Source: an uncultured Clostridium sp. | Lineage (GTDB): Bacteria; Bacillota; Clostridia; Lachnospirales; Lachnospiraceae | Direction: 5' to 3' | Assembly (NCBI GenBank): GCA_900551225.1 | Contig: URUZ01000138.1 | Location: forward strand, 1-11,784 | Length of the DNA: 11,784 bases | In this document: positions 1 through 6,098 of the stretch, piece by piece | Position numbering within the stretch: position 1 is the first letter of the stretch | Layout of the letters: every line of letters begins with the position of its first letter | Notes under the pieces: model-generated | What the model saw: only the letters and a program-made list of their open reading frames with translations | The model's database searches: none | What the model was told of the DNA's origin: nothing | Program-made: the position numbers and the translations under genes

Positions 1-829
1 TGTTTATCATGTAAAACCACATTTCCTTCATCCTGAACAGCACGTTCCTGTCCCCCGGAATAGTCTCCCTGTAGGCAGCCAGCAGATCCTGGTGGAACGC
101 ATAGAACCTGGATTTTTCCATAGGGCTGCCCCCGCGCATTTCCAGGGCCAGCCCTGGGTTGGCGATCATGCCTCTGCCCAGCATCACAGCGTCCACATCA
201 GGATAATTCTCTGTAAATTCCCGGTACATGCCGGCTGTAAAGAGATCTCCGTTATAGCATATGGGATTCCTGCTGATCTCCTTCCCCATGCAGAAGATCT
301 CCATGTGAGGGGTGTTCTTATAATAGTCAATCCGCAGCCTGGGATGAATGGTCAGCTCATGGATGGGATAACGGTTGAAAATCTCCATCAGCCCCTCAAA
401 TTCCTCTGTCCGCACCAGGCCGATCCTGGTCTTCACCGAGATATCGATCTCCGTCTCCTCAAAGATCTGTTCCAGGAAGCGGTCCAGCCGGTCAGGCATG
501 GACAGGAAACCGGAACCCTTTTTCTTGGACACCACGGTTCCCGAGGGACAGCCCAGGTTCAGATTCACCTCCTGGTATCCCCTCTCCCCCATGGTCCCTG
601 CTGCCCAGATAAAATCCTCCGCCTTGTTGGTCATGATCTGGGGCACCACGGTCATTCCCCTGTTGTTCTCCGGCAGCACCTCCTTCTCCTCCCTGGCGGA
701 CAGGCGGTGGTGCTGGGTGGGTGAGAGGAAGGGCGTAAAATATTTGTCAATGCCGCCGAAATACTCATGCTGCACATTCCTGTACACATATCCTGTGAGA
801 CCCTCCATTGGGGCCAGGTAAATGTTCAT
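1..829 (-). CDS. tRNA-dihydrouridine synthase family protein (3' end cut by window edge)
   Basis: This encodes an FMN enzyme that reduces uridine to dihydrouridine in the tRNA D-loop and variable region, acting in the cytoplasm. The first 276 residues are visible and the frame is open to base 1. Family signs in order: an N-terminal APMEG strand (residues 6-10), the catalytic cysteine in NLGCP (C94), SVKTR (131-135), an IHPR motif (161-164) in the place of the usual flavin/tRNA-binding histidine, NGD (193-195) and LGRG followed by NPG (217-226). The usual length is about 320-330 aa, so only the C-terminal helical domain is partly missing. The start ATG at 829 overlaps the upstream HAD stop (ATGA), with AGGAG about 11 bases upstream, which implies translational coupling. 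The family is clear. Which uridine position it modifies, and the subtype (DusA, B or C), cannot be told. Confidence 0.9.
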   Translation of the reverse strand, partial: MNIYLAPMEGLTGYVYRNVQHEYFGGIDKYFTPFLSPTQHHRLSAREEKEVLPENNRGMTVVPQIMTNKAEDFIWAAGTMGERGYQEVNLNLGCPSGTVVSKKKGSGFLSMPDRLDRFLEQIFEETEIDISVKTRIGLVRTEEFEGLMEIFNRYPIHELTIHPRLRIDYYKNTPHMEIFCMGKEISRNPICYNGDLFTAGMYREFTENYPDVDAVMLGRGMIANPGLALEMRGGSPMEKSRFYAFHQDLLAAYRETIPGDRNVLFRMKEMWFYMIN

Positions 830-1680
830 CTGTCCGGATCTCCTTCATTTCCCTGTGGGAAGTTCTCTTTCAACGCAGCCAGCAGCCCCTCGTGGTCATT
901 GTCCAGAGTCACGTGGGCAGCGCTGTCGCGGACTGCCTGGGGCGCGTTGGCCATGGCGTAGCTGTTGCCTGCGGCCTGCAGCATATCGATATCATTGCAG
1001 CCGTCCCCAAATGCGATGGCTTCCTCCGGCGCAATCCCCAGGGCCTTGCACAGAAAATGAAGTCCTGCGGATTTCTTCACCTTCCCGTCCATCACTTCCA
1101 GATAGTTGGGAGTGGAAGCCGCCACGGAGAGGTCCGGGTGATCCGCCTTGATCCTCTGCTCCACAAGGAGAATCCGGTCCGGCTCCCCCATCAGAAGGAA
1201 CTTATGGATTCCGCCTCTGGGAGCAAACACCTGACGCATATCCCCATTTTCTGCGCAAATGCACGTAATCTCCTCCTCCCGCCTCACCCATGGATTGCTG
1301 CGGTCATCCACCACCCACTTCTTATACCCATAGGTGTTGCAGCACACGTCCGGGAAATCCCGCTCCAGCATTTCCTTGATGGAGACTGCCTGCCTCAGAT
1401 CCATGAGGCAGCTGTAGAGCACCCGGTCCTCTGCATCGTATATCAGTCCGCCGCTGTAACACACCATGGGCGCGTGGATACCAATCTGGTTGCGGATGGT
1501 CACCATGGCCTCTCTCATTCTGGCTGACACCAGCACAAAGGGAACGCCGTTCTGCTCCAGCCTCAGAAGCTCTCTTCTGGTTCCCTCTGTTACCTGGTGA
1601 CTGCTGTTTAACAGCGTTCCGTCGATATCGCTGAATATGATCTTGTATGGATAGCGGGTATTTTCCCTATTTGGCGCCAT
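826..1680 (-). CDS. Cof-type HAD-IIB family phosphatase
   Basis: A 284-residue cytoplasmic phosphatase of the haloacid dehalogenase superfamily, Cof/IIB subgroup. These enzymes hydrolyse sugar phosphates, nucleotides or flavin phosphates through an aspartyl-phosphate intermediate. Motif I is DIDGTLLN, with nucleophile D18 and acid/base D20. Motif II is S52 in LVSAR. The motif III lysine is K202 or K203. Motif IV is GDGCND, with D226 and D230 as magnesium ligands. The C2-type cap lies between motifs II and III, roughly residues 80-195. Length is typical (260-290 aa) and all catalytic residues are present. The start at 1680 has an AGGAGG about 12 bases upstream, a little far. It is the first gene of a pair with the dihydrouridine synthase, joined by a 4-base overlap. 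The substrate cannot be inferred, and the pairing with a tRNA enzyme does not obviously specify one. Confidence 0.92.
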   Translation of the reverse strand: MAPNRENTRYPYKIIFSDIDGTLLNSSHQVTEGTRRELLRLEQNGVPFVLVSARMREAMVTIRNQIGIHAPMVCYSGGLIYDAEDRVLYSCLMDLRQAVSIKEMLERDFPDVCCNTYGYKKWVVDDRSNPWVRREEEITCICAENGDMRQVFAPRGGIHKFLLMGEPDRILLVEQRIKADHPDLSVAASTPNYLEVMDGKVKKSAGLHFLCKALGIAPEEAIAFGDGCNDIDMLQAAGNSYAMANAPQAVRDSAAHVTLDNDHEGLLAALKENFPQGNEGDPDR

Positions 1681-1733
1681 TGCTTTCCCTGTCCTCCTGT
1701 TTATCAGCCTGCTCCGGCTGTTTATGCGTTTCT

Positions 1734-1761
1734 ATCTTACCATCAGACAAGGTATTTGCAA
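1734..1761 (-). promoter_or_regulatory. Candidate promoter for the HAD-dus pair
   Basis: Reading the minus strand, TTGCAA (1761-1756), a 16-base spacer and TAAGAT (1739-1734) fit a sigma-A promoter. It lies about 55 bases upstream of the HAD start codon. A short hairpin, CAGCC/GGCTG (1705-1720), falls in the resulting leader. Both hexamers are imperfect, so the call is tentative. Confidence 0.4.
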
Positions 1762-1794
1762 AGTATAATTTCCCCACAACGTTCGAAAAACCCA

Positions 1795-1823
1795 TTGCAG
1801 TTGCTGGACAAAGCCCATATAAT
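1795..1823 (+). promoter_or_regulatory. Sigma-A-type promoter for the AEC permease
   Basis: TTGCAG (1795-1800), an exact 17-base spacer and a perfect TATAAT (1818-1823) precede the permease ATG by about 35 bases. The predicted transcript would have a leader of roughly 28 bases, holding the GGGAG ribosome site at 1844-1848. It points away from the HAD promoter in the same gap, so the two units are divergent. Confidence 0.7.
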
Positions 1824-1858
1824 AGGAAACAGATGACATACTTGGGAGAATATATATT

Positions 1859-2797
1859 ATGGAAAGCTTTCTTGTGGCAGTCAATGCCGTGGTTCCTTTT
1901 TTAATTTACATCACCTTTGGCTATGGAGTCCGCTTGAGCGGACTGGTGGACGAGGCGTTTATGAACAAACTGAATTCTATGATCTTCAAGGTCTTTTTCC
2001 CCATTCTCATGTTCGATAACCTGTATAAGATCGAAACCGGTTTTTCCCTGAACCCGAAGATGGTGGGTATGGGCGTGTCCGGCCTCCTGCTTCTGGAATT
2101 ACTGCTGGTTCTCATCGTCCCCCGCATCGTAAAAGGCAATCCGCAGCGGAGCGTTATCATCCAGGCCATCTACAGAAGCAATTTTGTGTTGTTTGGCATC
2201 CCGCTGACCACCAGCCTGTACGGGGCTGAGGGAGCGGTTCTGGCCTCCATGATGATCGCCATCGTTGTCCCCATCTACAATGTGACCGCAGTGATTATCC
2301 TGGAAATGTTCAACGGAGGCAGGATCAGGCCTGGGGCTCTGTTGAAAAACGTGTGCACCAATCCCCTGATTCTGGGCGCAGGCACCGGTCTGGTATTCTT
2401 CTGCCTGGGTATCCGTCTGCCGGAGTGCGTGGCCAAACCCGTCTCCCAGTTTGCAAATCTGACAACGCCTCTGGCGCTGTTCGTGCTGGGCGGAACCATG
2501 CATTTCTCAGCCATCCGCGCAAATGCCAGGTATCTGGTTCCCCCGATCATCATCAAGCTGGTCCTGCTGCCGGCTCTGGTTCTGGCCCTGGCCAGCGCCA
2601 TAGGGCTGAGCAGCCTGGAACGCTTCATTCTCTTCACCATGTTTGCCACGCCCATTGCCACCTCATCCTACGCCATGGCCCAGAACATGGGCGGAGACGG
2701 GGAACTGGCCGGGGAGTTTGTGGTGCTCAGCACCGCGGCCTCAGTGTTTACGATTTTCCTGTGGGTGTTCTTTCTGACGCATTTCGGGTATGTATGA
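1859..2797 (+). CDS. AEC (auxin efflux carrier) family transporter
   Basis: A 312-residue integral membrane protein of the bile/arsenite/riboflavin-transporter superfamily branch called AEC. In bacteria, members export or import organic acids such as malate or malonate, or solutes that remain undefined. The protein is a run of hydrophobic segments covering almost its whole length, consistent with about ten membrane helices in two inverted halves. Family-like features include an early glycine/tyrosine helix (FGYGVRLSG, about residues 21-29), SNFVLFGIPL (about 107-116) with the conserved asparagine and FGIPL, an LALFVLGG stretch near 205-212, and PIATSSYAMAQ (about 266-276) in the second half. 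Length is standard. The ATG at 1859 has GGGAG about 10 bases upstream and a strong promoter. It is a single-gene unit with no enzyme partner, so the substrate is unknown. No convincing terminator was seen in the 31 bases before the convergent small gene. Confidence 0.9.
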   Translation: MESFLVAVNAVVPFLIYITFGYGVRLSGLVDEAFMNKLNSMIFKVFFPILMFDNLYKIETGFSLNPKMVGMGVSGLLLLELLLVLIVPRIVKGNPQRSVIIQAIYRSNFVLFGIPLTTSLYGAEGAVLASMMIAIVVPIYNVTAVIILEMFNGGRIRPGALLKNVCTNPLILGAGTGLVFFCLGIRLPECVAKPVSQFANLTTPLALFVLGGTMHFSAIRANARYLVPPIIIKLVLLPALVLALASAIGLSSLERFILFTMFATPIATSSYAMAQNMGGDGELAGEFVVLSTAASVFTIFLWVFFLTHFGYV

Positions 2798-2828
2798 CCT
2801 GCGGACATCCATTCTGTGACCGGGTCTA

Positions 2829-3077
2829 TTATACCCCGCGCAGCCCGTTGTTCAGAATGAATTTCGCCCGGTCCGCCTCCTTCTTCTCTGTAAAAATCCG
2901 GTAAATCACACTATAGTTCATATCTTCGCCAACGCGGCCCATACGGTGGGAGGGCATCCGGCTTGTAACTGATTCTGTTTTTACAGTAAATGGGATTCCC
3001 TGGTCTTCCAGAAGTTCCCTGGCCTTTACATACCTCCCAGGTTCCATGGTCATCATTACTTCGCATTTATTAAACAT
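2829..3077 (-). CDS. Small DUF2007-like protein of unknown function
   Basis: An 82-residue soluble protein with no signal peptide or membrane segment. It resembles the small DUF2007 (putative signal-transducing) proteins: an early strand (CEVMMTM), a helix ending in LLEDQGIPF, then a second strand and helix (SVIYRIFTEKKEADRAKFIL). This is judged by eye, and no biochemical function is known to me for the family. The open frame extends up to 3236. The ATG at 3077 is preferred because a consensus promoter lies at 3154-3182, so the upstream ATG would not be transcribed from it. AGGAG lies 13 bases before this start, a long spacing. A GTG at 3089 is in frame but lies only one base from the AGGAG. 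Another methionine a few codons downstream is possible. The gene is probably monocistronic and is convergent with the AEC permease. Confidence 0.72.
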   Translation of the reverse strand: MFNKCEVMMTMEPGRYVKARELLEDQGIPFTVKTESVTSRMPSHRMGRVGEDMNYSVIYRIFTEKKEADRAKFILNNGLRGV

Positions 3078-3153
3078 GTAACGGTTCACACTCCTTTCTG
3101 CGCGCCCAAGCCCAGAGAACGCGCCATCCGTGCCGGTTTGCGTATCTAACTGA

Positions 3154-3182
3154 ATTATAGAGGAAGGGATAGTCCACTTCAA
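3154..3182 (-). promoter_or_regulatory. Sigma-A-type promoter for the small DUF2007-like gene
   Basis: On the minus strand, TTGAAG (3182-3177), a 17-base spacer and a perfect TATAAT (3159-3154) give a near-consensus promoter. Transcription would start near 3147, giving a leader of about 70 bases before the ATG at 3077. It lies just downstream of the mazF terminator, so this gene is a separate unit from the large operon. Confidence 0.75.
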
Positions 3183-3209
3183 TTCATAAACCTTTAACCT
3201 TTTCTTACA

Positions 3210-3255
3210 AATAACAAAAAATGGTGAAAAACCCAATTGGATTTTTCACCATTTT
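3210..3255 (-). terminator. Intrinsic terminator after mazF
   Basis: A perfect 14-bp inverted repeat pairs 3218-3231 with 3242-3255 around a 10-base loop. The loop itself contains the palindrome CCAATTGG. Read on the minus strand, the stem is followed by an uninterrupted T run and then GTTATTT. It begins 18 bases after the mazF stop codon. On the plus strand the trailing T run is short (TTTTAT), so termination in that direction would be weaker. Confidence 0.88.
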
Positions 3256-3272
3256 ATAAAAGAATCGTATTG

Positions 3273-3641
3273 TCAGCGGGCAGCGGCGTATACCGGCTGT
3301 ATCAGGTCCATGCTCACCAGCAGCGCCCGGTTTACCCGCACCTGATCCTCAGCGTCCAGATGTCCTATGTATTCCTTCAGCCGTGATTTGTCGATGGTCC
3401 GCACCTGTTCCAACAGGATCATGGAGTCCTTCAAAAGCCCGTACCGGCTCTCCCTGATTTCCACATGGGTGGGCAGGCGGTGCTTGTCCATCCGGCTGGT
3501 GATGGCTGCCACAATCACAGTGGGGCTGAACTTGTTGCCCGTGTTATTCTGCACGATCAACACCGGCCGCACGCCGCCCTGCTCGCTTCCAACTACCGGG
3601 GATAAATCTGCATAATAAATGTCGCCTCTATATAAATTCAT
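3273..3641 (-). CDS. mazF: MazF/NdoA (EndoA) family mRNA interferase toxin, no antitoxin beside it
   Basis: A 122-residue type II toxin endoribonuclease of the PemK/MazF family, which cuts single-stranded mRNA at short sequences. It has the standard N-terminus (YRGDIYYADLSPVVGSEQGG), then VRPVLIVQNN with R25, and AAIT with T48. These match the catalytic arginine and threonine positions of Bacillus subtilis MazF. The C-terminal half (LLEQVRTIDKSRL near 76-88) is also typical, so the protein looks intact and active. ATG 3641 is chosen because AAGGAGG lies 5 bases upstream; longer versions from 3656 or 3695 would place that site inside the coding region. No mazE-like gene is next to it: the upstream neighbour is GH4, 86 bases away. 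Clostridia often carry mazF without an adjacent antitoxin, so the partner may be elsewhere. I see no clear promoter, and read-through from the sugar operon is possible. Confidence 0.93.
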   Translation of the reverse strand: MNLYRGDIYYADLSPVVGSEQGGVRPVLIVQNNTGNKFSPTVIVAAITSRMDKHRLPTHVEIRESRYGLLKDSMILLEQVRTIDKSRLKEYIGHLDAEDQVRVNRALLVSMDLIQPVYAAAR

Positions 3642-3653
3642 GTTTTCCTCCTT

Positions 3654-3696
3654 CATGGCAAGGCCGGAATGCCTTGATGATCCTATTCTTGCCATG
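3654..3696 (-). repeat. Inverted repeats in the mazF leader
   Basis: A perfect 9-base inverted repeat, CATGGCAAG at 3654-3662 and CTTGCCATG at 3688-3696, brackets 25 bases. A second, alternative 5-base hairpin, AAGGC (3660-3664) with GCCTT (3671-3675), shares bases with the first. In the mRNA the large hairpin would end directly against the AAGGAGG ribosome site at 3653-3647. No T tract follows, so it is not a typical terminator. It could be an operator, a structure limiting mazF translation, or an mRNA processing site. Confidence 0.55.
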
Positions 3697-3727
3697 ATTT
3701 CCGGAGGTTATACAGACTTTTGCAGAA

Positions 3728-5095
3728 TTAATATCCGGGCAGATACATTTTTGTGCGCTGGAACATTTCCTCAAAGAGCTTGGAGGCATCTCCATAGGTC
3801 AGACGGGACACCATGGGATCACTGCAGAATACGTAAAACGCCAGTTCCCGGTCCCGGGTGACAGCCGCCTTCAGCAGCAGCTCCTGGTTCTTCATGTGCC
3901 TCGTCATGTAAAGGTTCACACTGTCCGGAAGGCTGCCCGCCAACAGGGGGCGCACACAATTGCGGGTGAACAGGGCATTTGTCTCCGTCACGATCCCTCT
4001 CGGTGCATCCATCTGGCCCCGGTTGGGAAGGTTCACATTGGTGATCAGGTCTCCCAGGCCCAAAAGGGCCTTGATCTGCGCAACTCCCTCCTCGCCGGAG
4101 GGTTCCACAGGAATCTCCTTTTCACCGGAAGCGTAAGACCGGCTCAGTTCATTTAACATGCGTTTATTCTCTATCCGGTAGCTCACCGGGGTCAGGCTGT
4201 AGTTCCATTCTTCCACGGTCTCCGGGCTGCGCACATAATCAGGTATAAACTCTGCCAGATGGCGGTCCCCCGCGGCTGCAATGGCTCCGTGCTTCAAAAA
4301 CAGGTCAAATTTTACCCGGTTCCCGGACATGAAGTGCACATCTGTGATCTTATCGCAGATGCCCTCCCTGGCATGGACGGCCGCAAATTTCCTGTAAACC
4401 GGCATCAAATCAACATGTCTCCAGCCGGCCTCTGTGATCCATGTAAAATGGTTGATTCCCGCCACATTGGTGTGCAGCTCATGGCGGTCCTCAACCTGGA
4501 TCCCCTCCATCTCCTTAAGGGCCATCAGCAGCAGACGCTGGGCGCCGAACACTTCATGGCAGCAGCCAAAGGCCTTGATGCCTGGGAACCGTTGGTACAG
4601 CACGCCTGTACACAGCGCCATGGGATTGGTGTAATTGATGACCCAGGCGTTGGGACAGCACTCCCTGATCCCATCGGCAATCACCTCATACATAGGGATT
4701 GTGCGAAGGGCGCGGAACAGGCCGCCCGGTCCGGTGGTATCCCCCACAGACTGGTAGATTCCATATTTCTCAGGCGCATGGACATCGGACTCCATCTCTT
4801 CAAAGGTGGCCGGGAGAATGGATATGATGACAAAATCCGCCCCCCTTAAGCCCTCCTCCAATGTGGGGACGCAGACATATTTCCAGCTGCCCCCGGCTCC
4901 CTCCCTGGCGGAAAGGCGGTTTCCGATCAGTTCATTGGCCCTGGCCGCGTCTTCGTCGATATCGTACAGACGCACAGTACCGGACAGCGTCTCCTCCAAG
5001 AACAGGTCGCTCATCAGCTTCCAGGCCCACCCCTGGGAGCCGCCGCCAATATAGCAGATCTTCAGATCCCTGCATGTACCTTCCGTATAAATCAT
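3728..5095 (-). CDS. Glycoside hydrolase family 4 (NAD- and metal-dependent alpha-glycosidase)
   Basis: A 455-residue cytoplasmic glycosidase of family GH4. These enzymes use bound NAD+ and a divalent metal to oxidise C3 of the sugar, eliminate the aglycone, rehydrate and re-reduce. The N-terminal NAD fold carries GGGS (17-20). NYTNPM (154-159) is the conserved NP region. C179 in CCHEVFG and H216 in GINHFTW are the expected metal ligands. As I recall the subgroup scheme, a CHEV motif goes with alpha-glucosidases rather than alpha-galactosidases (CHSV), alpha-glucuronidases (CHGx) or the phospho-specific groups. An ABC rather than PTS transporter in the operon also favours a non-phosphorylated substrate. 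Length is usual (430-480 aa). The ATG is one base past the upstream stop, with AGGAGG 6-7 bases before it, so it is co-transcribed with the two oxidoreductase genes. Family confidence is high; substrate confidence is low. Confidence 0.92.
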   Translation of the reverse strand: MIYTEGTCRDLKICYIGGGSQGWAWKLMSDLFLEETLSGTVRLYDIDEDAARANELIGNRLSAREGAGGSWKYVCVPTLEEGLRGADFVIISILPATFEEMESDVHAPEKYGIYQSVGDTTGPGGLFRALRTIPMYEVIADGIRECCPNAWVINYTNPMALCTGVLYQRFPGIKAFGCCHEVFGAQRLLLMALKEMEGIQVEDRHELHTNVAGINHFTWITEAGWRHVDLMPVYRKFAAVHAREGICDKITDVHFMSGNRVKFDLFLKHGAIAAAGDRHLAEFIPDYVRSPETVEEWNYSLTPVSYRIENKRMLNELSRSYASGEKEIPVEPSGEEGVAQIKALLGLGDLITNVNLPNRGQMDAPRGIVTETNALFTRNCVRPLLAGSLPDSVNLYMTRHMKNQELLLKAAVTRDRELAFYVFCSDPMVSRLTYGDASKLFEEMFQRTKMYLPGY

Positions 5096-5096
5096 C

Positions 5097-6098
5097 TCAA
5101 CCCTCCTGCTGATACGCCACCTTAACCGGTTTTCCCAGCTCAGCGGACCTGTATATGGCTTCTATGATGCACAATGCCTTCAGCGCTTCCTCCCCGTTTA
5201 CCAGGGAAGCCCGCCCTTCTAAAATGCTGGCGGCAATTTCCTCCAGCTGGATTAAATGGGGCAGCTCCGTCTTCGTTCCCTGGTAATCGGTTCCGTCCTC
5301 CAGCTTCCACTCCTGGACAGTGTTGTTCTGAAGGATCACCGTCCCTTTGCTTCCGTTGACGTCAATCCGGCTGTAAAATCCGGGATTCGCCACAGTGCTG
5401 GCCTCTAAAAGCCCTAAGGCTCCATTTTTGAATTTCAGCACGGCCATGCACAGATCCTCCACATCAATCCGCTCATGCGCTCTGGTGGCGCAAAAGGCCG
5501 ACACTTCCTCCACGTCCCCCATCAGATACTGGAAGAGATCCAGCTGGTGGATTCCCTGGTTCATCAGGGCGCCTCCTCCATCCAGAGCCTTGGTCCCCCG
5601 CCAGTCTACCTCATCATAATAGGCCTGTCCCCGGTACCATTTGGTGTGGCAGCAGCCTGCGTTCAGCTCTCCCAAGCGGCCTTCCAGTATCGCCTGCTTC
5701 AGGGCCTGTACATCCGTGTCATACCGGTGCTGGAAGATGCAGCTCAAGGATACGCCCATCTCCCGGCAGGTGCCGACCAGTTCTCTGGCCTTTGGCACAG
5801 AGATATCAATGGGTTTCTCCACTACCACATGTTTGCCCGCCCTGGCCGCCTGGATCCCTAGTTCCCCATGGGTACCGCTGGCCGTGAGAATCAGCACCAC
5901 ATCCACCAACGGGTCCTCCAGCAGCCGGCCCAATTCCGTATACACAACTGCATGCGCAGTCTCGCCCACCTGCCCGGCCCGCACGGGGTTCCGGTCGCAG
6001 ACCGCATAGAGGCAGGCGTTCTTGGCCTTTTCCAGGGCCAGAATGTGCGTTTTTGAAATGGAACCGCAGCCCACAATTGCAAAATTCAATGGTTTCAT
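5097..6098 (-). CDS. Gfo/Idh/MocA family NAD(P)-dependent oxidoreductase (YcjS-like by context)
   Basis: A 333-residue cytoplasmic dehydrogenase acting on sugars, inositols or glycosides. The N-terminal Rossmann fold has VGCGSIS (9-15) as the dinucleotide loop. EKP (94-96) carries the family's active-site lysine K95. The C-terminal half has the substrate-domain signature GGGALMNQGIHQLD (174-187) with H184 and D187. Length is typical (330-350 aa). ATG 6098 is preferred over the upstream ATG at 6122: GGAGG lies six bases before it, and it overlaps the stop of the MDR gene by ATGA. In the E. coli ycj cluster the corresponding enzyme, YcjS, oxidises glucosides at C3. The operon layout suggests a similar role here, but family membership alone does not fix the substrate. 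Confidence 0.93.
   Translation of the reverse strand: MKPLNFAIVGCGSISKTHILALEKAKNACLYAVCDRNPVRAGQVGETAHAVVYTELGRLLEDPLVDVVLILTASGTHGELGIQAARAGKHVVVEKPIDISVPKARELVGTCREMGVSLSCIFQHRYDTDVQALKQAILEGRLGELNAGCCHTKWYRGQAYYDEVDWRGTKALDGGGALMNQGIHQLDLFQYLMGDVEEVSAFCATRAHERIDVEDLCMAVLKFKNGALGLLEASTVANPGFYSRIDVNGSKGTVILQNNTVQEWKLEDGTDYQGTKTELPHLIQLEEIAASILEGRASLVNGEEALKALCIIEAIYRSAELGKPVKVAYQQEG

Noticed and set aside
92..724. Long plus-strand open frame opposite the dihydrouridine synthase
   Set aside because: The minus strand encodes a clear Dus protein with all motifs; the plus-strand translation is low-complexity shadow sequence.
2821..2838. Possible hairpin CGGG/CCCG between the convergent AEC and small genes
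   Set aside because: Four pairs with a poorly paired interior, no T tract, and it overlaps the stop codon of the small gene; not a credible terminator.
3707..3735. Possible mazF promoter with TATAAC at 3712-3707
   Set aside because: No acceptable -35 hexamer at 16-18 bases upstream, so not called.
4259..4849. Long plus-strand open frame opposite the GH4 gene
   Set aside because: Antisense shadow of a strongly supported GH4 coding sequence; it has no recognisable family features.
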